The notes under the pieces are model-generated. The model saw only the letters and a list, made by a program, of their open reading frames with translations. It was not told where the DNA came from and did no database searches. The translations under genes and the position numbers were made by a program. Below, piece after piece: positions 24,119 through 33,031 of a stretch of DNA of 64,000 nt (positions are counted from its first letter, which is position 1; every line of letters starts with the position of its first letter). The DNA is from Clostridium_AD sp051278035 (lineage in GTDB: Bacteria; Bacillota; Clostridia; Clostridiales; Clostridiaceae). Location of the stretch: positions 1-64,000 of the forward strand of contig NZ_JBNMNU010000002.1 of the NCBI RefSeq assembly GCF_051278035.1. The letters run 5' to 3'.

Positions 24119-26155
24119 ATGAAAAGTATAAAAGCAAAATTAGTTGTATTTTTAGGGTTATTGATAGTGGTTATATGTATAGGTCTTGGTACAACTTCAT
24201 TCATAAATTCATCGAAGGCACTAACTTCAAATTTAAGTAAGACGCTACCTAAAATTGCAGAACAATCTGCAAGTAATATTCAAGGAAGAATTGAAGGTCA
24301 GTTGGGTTCACTCGAGGTTGTGGCAGTAAATCATGAAATACATGATCTTAAAATTCCATGGGAAAATAAAAAGGTGATTCTTTTAGAAGAAGCTAAAAGA
24401 AATGGAAATTTAAAGATGGGTATTGCAGATAAAAATGGTGACGCAAGATTCACAGATGGAATGGATACCAATATTAGTGAACGCGACTACTTTAAGAAAG
24501 CATTATCAGGAGAAAAAAATGTATCTGATCCATTATTAAGTAAGACAGACGGGTCCATGATAGTGGTATATGCAGTACCAATAAAAAATAATAATCAAAT
24601 TGTTGGAGTACTAGTTTCAACAAGAGATGGTAATAAATTAAGCGAACTAACTAATCAAGTTAAATTCGGACAAACGGGAAATGCATTTATGATAAATAAG
24701 GATGGGATAACCATAGCTCATAGCAACAAAGATTTAGTAGCGAGTATGTATAATGCTATTGAAGAGTCAAAAGAGGATGAGAAGTTGCAGGACTTAGCAA
24801 ATATTGAAATCAAGATGGGCAAAGGAGAGACAGGCATAGATGAGTATGAATTTGATGGAATAGAAAAATTTGTAGGATTTGCACCAGTTAAAGGAACTGA
24901 TTGGTCATTTGCAGTTGTAATATCAACCACAGAGGTATTATCAGAGCTTGACAGTCTAAAGATTTCTGTTCTGGTATCATCTATATTATTTTTATTAATG
25001 GGATTTGCAATTGTTTATTTAATTTCGAACAATATATCTAAAGGAATAAAAACAAATTCTAAACACTTGGATTTATTAGCAAAGGGTGATTTAAGTGAAG
25101 AAGTCTCTAACAAATATATGAAATCAAAGGATGAAGTTGGAGTGATGACTACTTCAATGAAATTAATGCAAGATTCGATAAGAAGCATGATTGTTAAAAT
25201 AAAAGAGAATTCAGGAAGCATTAACATGCAATCAGAGAATCTATCTTCAGTTGCAGAAGAGATATCTAGTGCATCACTTAATGTTGCTGAGGCAATAAAT
25301 CAAGTTGCGCAGGGGACGGGTTCGCAGTCTGAGGATTTGATAAACGTAACAGAAATTCTTGATAGATTTAGTAATAAGTTATCTGGGATGGTTAGTGAGA
25401 TACAAGTCGTAGATTCGAACTCCAGAGAAATTAGTTCAATGGCAAGCGAGAGTAGTAGTGATATGAATAAATTAAATCAGTCGGTAACAAAGGTTAGTGA
25501 CTCATTTAAGTCATTTAACGGAAAAATTATTGGTCTTGGAGAAGGTATAAGTAAAATAAATGAGATTACTAATATAATAAATAGTATTGCGGGACAAACA
25601 AATTTATTAGCACTGAATGCTGCAATAGAAGCAGCAAGAGCTGGGGAAGCAGGAAAGGGATTTTCTGTGGTTGCAGATGAAATAAGAAAACTTGCGGAAC
25701 AATCAAAGCTATCATCTGGTAGTATCACTGAATTAATTAGTGAGATATCTAAGAATACTGAGATTATAGTTCAGGATTCTGTTGAAATGGATAATGAACT
25801 TATAAACCAAGTCAGTATTATAAATAGTTCAATAACATCTTTTACAAAAATAATAGAATCAGTTAATGAAGTAATTCCTAAAATAGAAACTGTTAAAAAT
25901 TCTGCTGAAGATATAGATAAAGAAAAAAATGCTATTATGGGTAGAGTAGATGGAGTATCATCCGTTGCACTTGAAGTTTCAGCATCAGCAGAGGAAATAG
26001 CAGCATCATCAGAAGAAATGAACGCATCAACAGAAGAGGTTGTGTCAGCAGCTCAAATACTTAGCAATATGACGGGTGAAATGCTGGAGCAAGTAAACAA
26101 GTTTAAAATATAAGTATAGACATTCTTTAAAACAATAAACTTTGTTTGGAAATTG
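24010..26155 (+). repeat. Tandem duplication, copy 1 (chemoreceptor)
   Basis: Covers the upstream CATTAATAT...ACAAAATACAATTAATTG region, the whole receptor gene and the first 50 bp after its stop. The second copy is at about 26192-28374. Confidence 0.85.
24119..26113 (+). CDS. Methyl-accepting chemotaxis protein (dCache sensor), copy 1
   Basis: Membrane chemoreceptor of 664 residues. Transmembrane helix 1 (about 8-29), an extracellular dCache-type sensor (about 33-280; NVSDPLLSKTDGSMIVVYAV and GNAFMINKDGITIAHS), helix 2 (about 283-304), HAMP (about 305-360), and a long cytoplasmic signalling coiled coil with the conserved tip NLLALNAAIEAARAGEAGKG. It starts after AAAGGTGGG. It is nearly identical to the next gene in the signalling half and differs mainly in the sensor half. 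No transcription terminator separates the copies. Confidence 0.96.
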   Translation: MKSIKAKLVVFLGLLIVVICIGLGTTSFINSSKALTSNLSKTLPKIAEQSASNIQGRIEGQLGSLEVVAVNHEIHDLKIPWENKKVILLEEAKRNGNLKMGIADKNGDARFTDGMDTNISERDYFKKALSGEKNVSDPLLSKTDGSMIVVYAVPIKNNNQIVGVLVSTRDGNKLSELTNQVKFGQTGNAFMINKDGITIAHSNKDLVASMYNAIEESKEDEKLQDLANIEIKMGKGETGIDEYEFDGIEKFVGFAPVKGTDWSFAVVISTTEVLSELDSLKISVLVSSILFLLMGFAIVYLISNNISKGIKTNSKHLDLLAKGDLSEEVSNKYMKSKDEVGVMTTSMKLMQDSIRSMIVKIKENSGSINMQSENLSSVAEEISSASLNVAEAINQVAQGTGSQSEDLINVTEILDRFSNKLSGMVSEIQVVDSNSREISSMASESSSDMNKLNQSVTKVSDSFKSFNGKIIGLGEGISKINEITNIINSIAGQTNLLALNAAIEAARAGEAGKGFSVVADEIRKLAEQSKLSSGSITELISEISKNTEIIVQDSVEMDNELINQVSIINSSITSFTKIIESVNEVIPKIETVKNSAEDIDKEKNAIMGRVDGVSSVALEVSASAEEIAASSEEMNASTEEVVSAAQILSNMTGEMLEQVNKFKI

Positions 26156-26191
26156 AAGGAGTGTAGGGTTGTTAATTTAATTATAACAATT

Positions 26192-28374
26192 TTTTCATTA
26201 ATATTCAACAAAATACAATTAATTGTATGCTAAATATACATATTATGATAAAGTATTAAAACAATCATTCGATATATTATAGTGTGAATCAAATTTAATT
26301 TAAAATACAAAATCGGGGGGCAAGTATGAAAAGTATAAAAGCAAAACTAGTAGTATTTTTAGGGTTACTGATATTGGTTATATGTATAGGTCTTGGGACA
26401 ACTTCTTTCGTAAATTCGTCAAAGGCACTAAATTCAAATTTAAGTAAGACGCTACCTAAAATTGCAGAACAATCTGCAAGTAATATTCAAGGAAGAATAG
26501 AGGGTCAGTTGAGTACACTCGAGGTAGTGGCAACAAATCATGAAATACAGGATGTTAAAATTTCATGGGAAAATAAAAAGGTGATTCTTTTAGAAGAAGT
26601 TAAAAAAAATGGAAATTTAAAGATGGGTATTGCAGATAAAAATGGTGATGTAAAATACACAGATGGAAAAAGTGATAATATTAAGGAAAGACCATATTTT
26701 AAAACAGCGTTGTCCGGAAAGAATGACATATCAGATCCGCTAATAAGTAAAGTAGACGGAGCCATGGTAATAGTGTATTCAATACCAATAAAAAATAACA
26801 ATGAAATTGTTGGAGTATTAGTTTCAACCAGAGATGGTAATGGGTTAAGCGAACTAACTAATCAAGTTAAATTCGGAGAAACGGGAAATGCATTTTTGAT
26901 AAATAAGGATGGGGTAACCATAGCTCATAGCAACAAAGATTTAGTAGTAAAAATGTATAATGCTATTGAAGAGTCAAAACAGGATGAGAAGTTGCAGTCA
27001 TTAGCAAATATTGAAGGTAAGATGGGTAAAGGAGAGACAGGCATAGATGAGTATGAATTTGATGGAATAGAAAAATTTGTAGGCTATGCTCCAGTTAAGG
27101 GAACTGATTGGTCACTTGCGGTTGTAATATCAACCACAGAGGTATTATCTGAACTAGACAGCCTAAAGATTTCTGTTCTGGTATCATCCATATTATTTTT
27201 ATTAATAGGATTTGCAATTGTTTATATAATTTCTAGCAGTCTATCTAAAGGAATAAAAACAACTTCTAAACACTTGGATTTATTAGCAAAAGGTGATTTA
27301 AGTGAAGAAGTTTCTAACAAATATATGAAATCTAAGGATGAAGTTGGAGTTATGACTACTTCAATGAAATTAATGCAAGATTCAATAAGAAGCATGATTG
27401 TTAAAATAAAAGAGAATTCAGGAAGTATTAACATGCAATCAGAGAATCTATCTTCAGTTGCAGAAGAGATATCTAGTGCATCACTTAATGTTGCTGAGGC
27501 AATAAATCAAGTTGCGGAGGGGACGGGTTCGCAGTCTGAGGATTTGATAAACGTAACAGAAATTCTTGATAGATTTAGTAATAAGTTATCTGGAATGGTT
27601 AGTGAGATACAAGTTGTAGATTCAAATTCCAGAGAAATTAGTTCAATGGCAAGCGAGAGTAGTAGTGATATGAATAAATTAAATCAGTCGGTAACAAAGG
27701 TTAGTGACTCATTCAAGTCATTTAACGGAAAAATTGTTGGTCTTGGAGAAGGTATAAGTAAAATAAATGAAATTACTAATATAATAAATAGTATTGCGGG
27801 ACAAACAAATTTATTAGCACTGAATGCTGCAATTGAAGCAGCAAGAGCTGGGGAAGCAGGAAAGGGATTTTCTGTGGTAGCAGATGAAATAAGAAAACTG
27901 GCGGAACAATCAAAGCTATCATCTGGTAGTATCACTGAATTAATTAATGAGATATCTAAAAATACTGAGGTTATAGTTCAGGATTCTGTTGAAATGGATA
28001 ATGAACTTATAAACCAGGTCAGTATTATAAATAGTTCAATAACATCTTTTACAAAAATAATAGAATCAGTTAATGAAGTAATTCCTAAAATAGAAACTGT
28101 TAAAAATTCGGCTGAAGATATAGATAAAGAAAAAAATGCTATTATGGATAGAGTAGACGGGGTATCCTCCGTTGCACTTGAAGTTTCAGCATCAGCAGAG
28201 GAAATAGCAGCATCATCTGAAGAAATGAACGCATCAACAGAAGAGGTTGTGTCAGCAACTCAAATACTTAGCAATATGACTAGTGAAATGCTCGAGCAAG
28301 TAAACAAGTTTAAAATATAAGTATGGATATGCTTTAAAACAATAAACTTTGTTTGGAAACTGAAGGAGTGTAGG
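26192..28374 (+). repeat. Tandem duplication, copy 2 (chemoreceptor)
   Basis: Second copy of the 2.2-kb unit. Its 3' end runs into a full terminator. Copy 1 keeps only the left arm of that hairpin (GAAGGAGTGTAGG near 26154-26166). Confidence 0.85.
26326..28320 (+). CDS. Methyl-accepting chemotaxis protein (dCache sensor), copy 2
   Basis: Same length and domain order as the gene before it: helix, dCache sensor, helix, HAMP and signalling domain with the identical tip region. Differences cluster at residues about 70-220 of the sensor (for example ISDPLISKVDGAMVIVYSIP, and KERPYF where copy 1 has SERDYF), while residues 310-664 are almost unchanged. This suggests that the ligand pocket has diverged after a recent duplication, or that gene conversion keeps the signalling half alike. 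Confidence 0.96.
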   Translation: MKSIKAKLVVFLGLLILVICIGLGTTSFVNSSKALNSNLSKTLPKIAEQSASNIQGRIEGQLSTLEVVATNHEIQDVKISWENKKVILLEEVKKNGNLKMGIADKNGDVKYTDGKSDNIKERPYFKTALSGKNDISDPLISKVDGAMVIVYSIPIKNNNEIVGVLVSTRDGNGLSELTNQVKFGETGNAFLINKDGVTIAHSNKDLVVKMYNAIEESKQDEKLQSLANIEGKMGKGETGIDEYEFDGIEKFVGYAPVKGTDWSLAVVISTTEVLSELDSLKISVLVSSILFLLIGFAIVYIISSSLSKGIKTTSKHLDLLAKGDLSEEVSNKYMKSKDEVGVMTTSMKLMQDSIRSMIVKIKENSGSINMQSENLSSVAEEISSASLNVAEAINQVAEGTGSQSEDLINVTEILDRFSNKLSGMVSEIQVVDSNSREISSMASESSSDMNKLNQSVTKVSDSFKSFNGKIVGLGEGISKINEITNIINSIAGQTNLLALNAAIEAARAGEAGKGFSVVADEIRKLAEQSKLSSGSITELINEISKNTEVIVQDSVEMDNELINQVSIINSSITSFTKIIESVNEVIPKIETVKNSAEDIDKEKNAIMDRVDGVSSVALEVSASAEEIAASSEEMNASTEEVVSATQILSNMTSEMLEQVNKFKI

Positions 28375-28405
28375 AGTAATGGCCTACACTCCTTCAGTTT
28401 TGTTG
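28357..28405 (+). terminator. Strong terminator after second chemoreceptor
   Basis: AAACTGAAGGAGTGTAGG and its exact complement CCTACACTCCTTCAGTTT, then TTGTTGTT. Confidence 0.92.
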
Positions 28406-28579
28406 TTATGAAAAGTTTATTTCCAGTTTGAGATTGGGCCACTAGATCAGTTATTATATTTCTCATAATTTATTGGGTATAATGTTATAATTAGGATATA
28501 TATAATATATAATTTTTATCGTGGAAACACTGGGGACCTATTTAAAAAACAGTAAAATAAGAGAGGAAGGTATTGATCT

Positions 28580-29188
28580 ATGACAGAAAAGGAAAAGATG
28601 TTAAATGGAAAACCTTATAAGGCATTTGGAGAAGAATTATCATCTGAGCGTCAATATGCAAAAGAAATGATATTTGATTATAATAATTTAAGCCCAAAGG
28701 AAATTAATAAACATAATGAAATTATAAAAAAAATCTTCGGTAGGGTGGGTAAGGATTTCTATTTAGAACCGCCATTCCACTGTGACTATGGGTATAATAT
28801 TTCTGTAGGAAAAAAATTCTATGTAAATTACAATTGCATTATTTTAGATTGTGCAGCGGTTACAATTGGTGATAATGTTATGTTTGCACCAAATGTAAGC
28901 CTTTTTACAGCCGGGCACCCCATTCATTTTGAACCGCGAAATGAAGCACTTGAGTATGCGTTCCCAATTAGTATTGGGAACAATGTTTGGGTAGGAGGAG
29001 GTGTTATAGTTAATCCCGGAATTACTATAGGCAATAATGTAGTAATTGGTTCTGGAAGCGTTGTAACAAAAGATATTCCATCGAATTGCATAGCTGTAGG
29101 TAATCCTTGTAAAGTAATAAAACAGATTACTGATGATGACAAGCAATATTATTTTAAAAATTTTAAATTCGACAATACTATACAATGA
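28580..29188 (+). CDS. Sugar O-acetyltransferase (maltose acetyltransferase / NodL family)
   Basis: Left-handed beta-helix acetyltransferase of 202 residues that moves acetyl from acetyl-CoA to a sugar hydroxyl. The N-terminal MTEKEKMLNGKPYKAF helix is typical of Maa. The catalytic His lies in TAGHPIHFEPR, and hexapeptide repeats follow (IGNNVWVGGGVIVNPGITIG, NNVVIGSGSVVTKDIP). It starts after AGAGAGGAAGG. It converges on the NhaC gene with a shared terminator. Confidence 0.93.
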   Translation: MTEKEKMLNGKPYKAFGEELSSERQYAKEMIFDYNNLSPKEINKHNEIIKKIFGRVGKDFYLEPPFHCDYGYNISVGKKFYVNYNCIILDCAAVTIGDNVMFAPNVSLFTAGHPIHFEPRNEALEYAFPISIGNNVWVGGGVIVNPGITIGNNVVIGSGSVVTKDIPSNCIAVGNPCKVIKQITDDDKQYYFKNFKFDNTIQ

Positions 29189-29190
29189 AA

Positions 29191-29227
29191 CAGGGCTTAC
29201 ATTAATTAATGTAAGCCCTGTTTTTTT
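29191..29227. terminator. Bidirectional terminator between acetyltransferase and nhaC
   Basis: CAGGGCTTACATTAAT and ATTAATGTAAGCCCTG form a perfect hairpin, with AAA before and a T run after. Confidence 0.93.
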
Positions 29228-30599
29228 ATGCAGCAACAGATTTATTCTTTTTCTTAAAATTATAAGAAATAATTATTGTAATGATGGGTGATAAGTAACA
29301 TAAAACTGCGTAGGGAGCGTAGGATGTTGCAGAGATCCCCGTTAGAGATTTAAGTATAAGTGCATTAATATTCCAAGCCATTAAAGGAGCAATTATGGTT
29401 CCAGTATCGGAAATAGTCCTTGCAAGTATACTTGTATCAATACCAAGTTCCACATATTTATATTGCAGAAGTTTACCGGGAAGTAAAATTCCAACTGTCT
29501 GGTCACAGGTAATTATCGTTAAAAAACTACTAATTAGGGATGTTTTAATAATAAGTTGTCCTTTAGTCTTCGCACCATTAGTTACCTTTTTAATTAAAGG
29601 TACTATCATTCCAGTTTTTTCGAAAAGACCTGTTAAACTAACCGCTCCCATAACTATAAGAACGACCTCTATCATTGATCTAATACCACCATTAATTAGT
29701 ATTTTATTAAGTTCAGCAGAGGCAGTAGAACCACTGTAGCCAAAGAAAAGTGAACTTATAAGTCTAGCGCACGACATATGCTGAAAGAAAACACTAACTA
29801 GGCAACCTGCAAAAACACCTATTAATATTGTAGGGATTGTTTTAAAACCCAAAAGGGGCAGTATAAGGACTATAGCAGGAAGAAGTGCAATGTATGGAGA
29901 AATTTTAAAGCCTTCTAATAGAGCATTTTGATATTGTAGAAGACTTTCAGAGTCGGGGCTTATGGTAAAATGCATACCCATTAAATAATATACTACAGCG
30001 GTAATTAAAAATAGTGGTATGAAGGTTGGAAGCATTGCGGTAAGCACTTCCTTATAGCTTCTTTTTGTTGCGGTAAGGGTGAGATTTAATAGACCGGAGA
30101 GTGGAGACATCTTGTCCGCAATAAAAGCACCAGATACTATTACTCCAAGAAGTAGTGGAGCCGGAACTCCAAAGCCTTTGCCTACGCCAAGTAATGCAAC
30201 GCCTATTGTACTAACCGTTCCAATTGCTGTGCCCATGAATATGGATACTAATGAAACTATTAAAAAAGCAGCCAATAGAAAATTCATTCCCTTCATATAT
30301 TCAAACCCATAATACATTAGAGAGGGTACCACGCCAGAAGCTAACCATACTGAAGCTGCTGCGCCAACAAGTAGAATTAGAACATAAAGTGTCCAGGCTT
30401 CTTTTAGACCAGAAAGAATTAGTATTAGTATGTCTTTCATGGTATATTTATATTTCATGAGTATAAGGGAAGTGAAAACAATACCACCTAAAAATCCATA
30501 TGCAAGGGATGTGTTGGTTAAAATACAAATAGAAATTAGGAGAATACTTACTGAAATAATAATAAATGAATGTGTTCGTGATATATTTTTTTTAATCAT
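29226..30599 (-). CDS. nhaC: Na+/H+ antiporter, NhaC family
   Basis: Membrane antiporter of 457 residues with 11-12 hydrophobic segments. Family-typical stretches are GTAIGTVSTIGVALLGVG, GAFIADKMSPLSGLLNLT and ITCDQTVGILLPGK. NhaC proteins exchange protons for sodium, and some relatives exchange malate for lactate, so the substrate is not certain. The start codon follows GAGGTGA. It is a single-gene unit. Confidence 0.88.
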   Translation of the reverse strand: MIKKNISRTHSFIIISVSILLISICILTNTSLAYGFLGGIVFTSLILMKYKYTMKDILILILSGLKEAWTLYVLILLVGAAASVWLASGVVPSLMYYGFEYMKGMNFLLAAFLIVSLVSIFMGTAIGTVSTIGVALLGVGKGFGVPAPLLLGVIVSGAFIADKMSPLSGLLNLTLTATKRSYKEVLTAMLPTFIPLFLITAVVYYLMGMHFTISPDSESLLQYQNALLEGFKISPYIALLPAIVLILPLLGFKTIPTILIGVFAGCLVSVFFQHMSCARLISSLFFGYSGSTASAELNKILINGGIRSMIEVVLIVMGAVSLTGLFEKTGMIVPLIKKVTNGAKTKGQLIIKTSLISSFLTIITCDQTVGILLPGKLLQYKYVELGIDTSILARTISDTGTIIAPLMAWNINALILKSLTGISATSYAPYAVLCYLSPIITIIISYNFKKKNKSVAA

Positions 30600-30753
30600 A
30601 GGTCACCTCGATAAACTATTTAAGATAACCATAATTATACACTTAAAAATACAATATAAAAATATATTATTATTATTATAGTTACTATGATACAATATAT
30701 GTAACTTTTATTTAATTATTAAAACAAGAAATTTACAAGGAGGACGATATAAT

Positions 30754-31068
30754 ATGAATAATGTATATGCATTTATAAGTGTTATTTTATCGGCTATTAT
30801 ATTTGGCATAATATTAGATGCATTAAATAAAAGTCGTTTGAAATTATTTGTTCCGTTACAAAGGTTAGTGGGAAAATCAAAACATAAAAAAATCTTTAAA
30901 ATTGCTATATTTATAACTGTTATTTTCCTAAGCGTTATAATTAAGGATTTTTTTACTTTGAATTATATTGTATTTGGAATATTGGTAGGTTTTTTTAGTG
31001 CCATAGTTGAAGTTATCTTTACTAAAAATGATGACACCCACGTGGCAAGTGACAAGTTGAAAAACTAA
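30754..31068 (+). CDS. Small membrane protein, unknown
   Basis: A 104-residue protein behind AAGGAGGACG. Three hydrophobic segments (about 4-22, 47-64 and 68-90) and basic loops (KSRLK, KSKHKK). The last ten residues are hydrophilic. No family recognised. It precedes the rubredoxin gene by 77 bp. Confidence 0.7.
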   Translation: MNNVYAFISVILSAIIFGIILDALNKSRLKLFVPLQRLVGKSKHKKIFKIAIFITVIFLSVIIKDFFTLNYIVFGILVGFFSAIVEVIFTKNDDTHVASDKLKN

Positions 31069-31145
31069 TAATTTATGCTAAAATAGCATATCAGAAAATA
31101 TTAAGAGAATAATAAAGTTATGCAAATTAAAAGGAGATGTTTTAT

Positions 31146-31307
31146 ATGGATAAGTATGTTTGTATAGTATGCGGATACATTTATGATCCAGCAGAAGGAG
31201 ATTCAGATGGAGGAGTAGCACCAGGTACTAAGTTTCAAGATATTCCTGCAGATTGGGTTTGTCCATTGTGTGGAGTTCCTAAAACAGAATTTGAAATAGT
31301 TGAATAA
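31146..31307 (+). CDS. rd: Rubredoxin
   Basis: Small electron carrier of 53 residues with one iron bound by four cysteines, seen as CIVCGYIYDPAEGD and CPLCGVPKTEFE. All conserved positions, including the aromatic core (YVC, WVCPLC), are present. The start follows AAAGGAGATG. It is the natural electron donor for flavodiiron protein (16349) and rubrerythrin (35721) in anaerobes. It has its own terminator. Confidence 0.97.
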   Translation: MDKYVCIVCGYIYDPAEGDSDGGVAPGTKFQDIPADWVCPLCGVPKTEFEIVE

Positions 31308-31310
31308 AAT

Positions 31311-31345
31311 AAAAGAATCCGAGGGTAGCCTCGGATTCTTTTTTA
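31311..31345 (+). terminator. Terminator of rubredoxin gene
   Basis: AAAGAATCCGAGG, GTAG loop, CCTCGGATTCTTTTTT. Confidence 0.95.
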
Positions 31346-31476
31346 TCTTCATTTTCATCTCTCCTAAAAATAAATTTTAATAAAAAAGCGTATTATATTT
31401 TACAGTATTTTACTAATAATAAAATTACCTTCTCATATATTTAGAACGATATGAAGCTTGGTGGGAGCTATCATGT

Positions 31477-32475
31477 TTAGTTGTTACTAAAATCAAATAA
31501 ATACTTTTGAGGAAAAAGTCCGAATAGTCCACCTGTATGAATAAATAATATATTTTTAAAGTCCTTGAATTTACCTTTCTCCAGTTCCTGCGAAAGTCCA
31601 TACATTCCTTTACCTGTATAAACAGGGTCAAGTATAATCCCCTCAAGTTTTGCAAATTCACTTATAAAAGTAAGTTCCACAAGGGTACTTAGAGCATAGC
31701 CTCGTCCTACATATCCATCTATTATATTAATTTCAGACGTTTCAAATGGAACATCGATATCCAAATAACTGCTACTTTCCATAAGTATTTCATGAATTTG
31801 GTTTTTAAAATGTTCCTCATTATCACATACATTAACTCCAAAGATTTGTGAATCACTTTTGAATATTTTACTCCCAAGTAGGAGTCCCGCATAGGTTCCA
31901 CCTGATCCTACTGCTATAAATATTCCATCAAAATGAATACCCATCTCTTTTTCCTGGGCAAGTATCTCCTCCATAGCATTATAATATCCAAAGCTACCAA
32001 TTCCATTAGAGGCTCCCTCTGGTATAATGTATGGTTTAAACCCCTTGAGCTCCATTTCACTTTTTAAATCCTCCATTATTTCAACTCGTCTATTCTTATA
32101 ATCAAGTGGTGTAACAAATCTTATATCAGCACCTAAAAGTTTGTTTATAAACAAATTACCATCTACCTCGGTATCTTCAGTACCTCTTAAAACAAGGCCG
32201 GCTTTCATTCCTAGTTTAACAGCTGCGGCTACTGTGGATCTTGCATGATTAGACTGAATACCTCCGCAAGTTATTAAATAGTCACATCCCATATCAAGAG
32301 CTTCCTTAATTGCAAATTCAAGCTTTCTTATTTTATTCCCTGACATCTCAGTTCCTGTATAATCATCTCTTTTTATATAAATATTAGGGCCGCCCATGAG
32401 TTTTGAAAATCTATCAAGTTTCTCGATTTTAGTTGGAAGATTTGCTAATTTAATTCTTTCTGGTATTTTCATCAT
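31477..32475 (-). CDS. D-cysteine desulfhydrase / ACC-deaminase family PLP enzyme
   Basis: PLP-dependent enzyme of 332 residues, probably breaking D-cysteine or a similar amino acid into pyruvate, ammonia and sulfide. The PLP lysine is expected in EMSGNKIRKLEFA (about 45-57). GGIQSNHAR and AVGSGGTYAGLL are typical phosphate- and substrate-binding stretches, and the ending IHTGGLFGLF is conserved. ATG 32475 lies 7 nt after GGGGAG; a GTG at 32496 is less likely. It diverges from the SAM-riboswitch/metNIQ operon, which fits sulfur metabolism. ACC deaminase activity cannot be excluded. Confidence 0.85.
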   Translation of the reverse strand: MMKIPERIKLANLPTKIEKLDRFSKLMGGPNIYIKRDDYTGTEMSGNKIRKLEFAIKEALDMGCDYLITCGGIQSNHARSTVAAAVKLGMKAGLVLRGTEDTEVDGNLFINKLLGADIRFVTPLDYKNRRVEIMEDLKSEMELKGFKPYIIPEGASNGIGSFGYYNAMEEILAQEKEMGIHFDGIFIAVGSGGTYAGLLLGSKIFKSDSQIFGVNVCDNEEHFKNQIHEILMESSSYLDIDVPFETSEINIIDGYVGRGYALSTLVELTFISEFAKLEGIILDPVYTGKGMYGLSQELEKGKFKDFKNILFIHTGGLFGLFPQKYLFDFSNN

Positions 32476-32571
32476 AATTTTACTCCCCGCTTTCACTATA
32501 TTTATCTCTATAATATACCAGTTGTCACCCGCGTTGCAAGTAGTAAGTTTCTATTTTAAACAAAAAAACAC

Positions 32572-32600
32572 TTTACATTATATTTAAATAATGATATTAT
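32572..32600 (+). promoter_or_regulatory. Promoter of the metNIQ leader
   Basis: TTTACA (32572-32577), 17-bp spacer, TATTAT (32595-32600), about 28 bp before the first riboswitch. Confidence 0.75.
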
Positions 32601-32627
32601 AGGTCTAATTTAATAAATCAATCAATT

Positions 32628-32743
32628 CTCATCAAGAGAGGTAGAGGGAATGGCCCGATGACACCTCAGCAACCACCAGATATTATTTATCTGAAATGGT
32701 GCTAACTCCTGCACTAAGTTTATTTAGCTTAGTGAAAGATGAG
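32628..32743 (+). promoter_or_regulatory. SAM-I (S-box) riboswitch 1
   Basis: P1 strands CTCATC (32628-32633) and GATGAG (32738-32743) enclose the conserved core AGAGGTAGAGGGAATGGCCC, GATGACACCTCAGCAACC and GGTGCTAACTCCTGC. Binding of S-adenosylmethionine favours the terminator that follows. Confidence 0.95.
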
Positions 32744-32764
32744 AGAGGTGTCCTTGTAATTTAT

Positions 32765-32802
32765 ACCTCTTTCATCATTTTATTTTGATGAAAGAGGTTT
32801 TT
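32765..32802 (+). terminator. Terminator of riboswitch 1
   Basis: ACCTCTTTCATCA pairs with TGATGAAAGAGGT, then TTTTTG. Its left arm can compete with the P1/antiterminator region. Confidence 0.9.
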
Positions 32803-32829
32803 TGTTTTTATAGTAAAATTTAATAGTAT

Positions 32830-32930
32830 CTTATCGAGAGAGGTGGAGGGACTGGCCCTATGAAACCCGACAACCAGTATCATTTACATGATACATGGTG
32901 TTAAATCCTGCAGCATTGCTGCGAGATAAG
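32830..32930 (+). promoter_or_regulatory. SAM-I (S-box) riboswitch 2
   Basis: A second complete S-box: CTTATC (32830-32835) and GATAAG (32925-32930) close P1 around AGAGGTGGAGGGACTGGCCC, TATGAAACCCGACAACC and GGTGTTAAATCCTGC. It follows riboswitch 1 and its terminator on the same transcript. Confidence 0.95.
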
Positions 32931-32942
32931 AATAAGTTTGGC

Positions 32943-32982
32943 AAATAGAGCCCAAGTTTATTCTTTGGGCTCTATTTTTTCG
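32943..32982 (+). terminator. Terminator of riboswitch 2
   Basis: AAATAGAGCCCAA, loop, TTGGGCTCTATTTTTT. Confidence 0.92.
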
Positions 32983-33031
32983 TGTAAAAAATTAAGGTTG
33001 TCAATATTAAGGATAAAGGAGAAGAGATATT

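Noticed and set aside
28844..29236. 130-codon minus-strand frame over the acetyltransferase
   Set aside because: Tyr/Asn-rich translation typical of antisense hexapeptide repeats; the plus-strand protein is clearly real.
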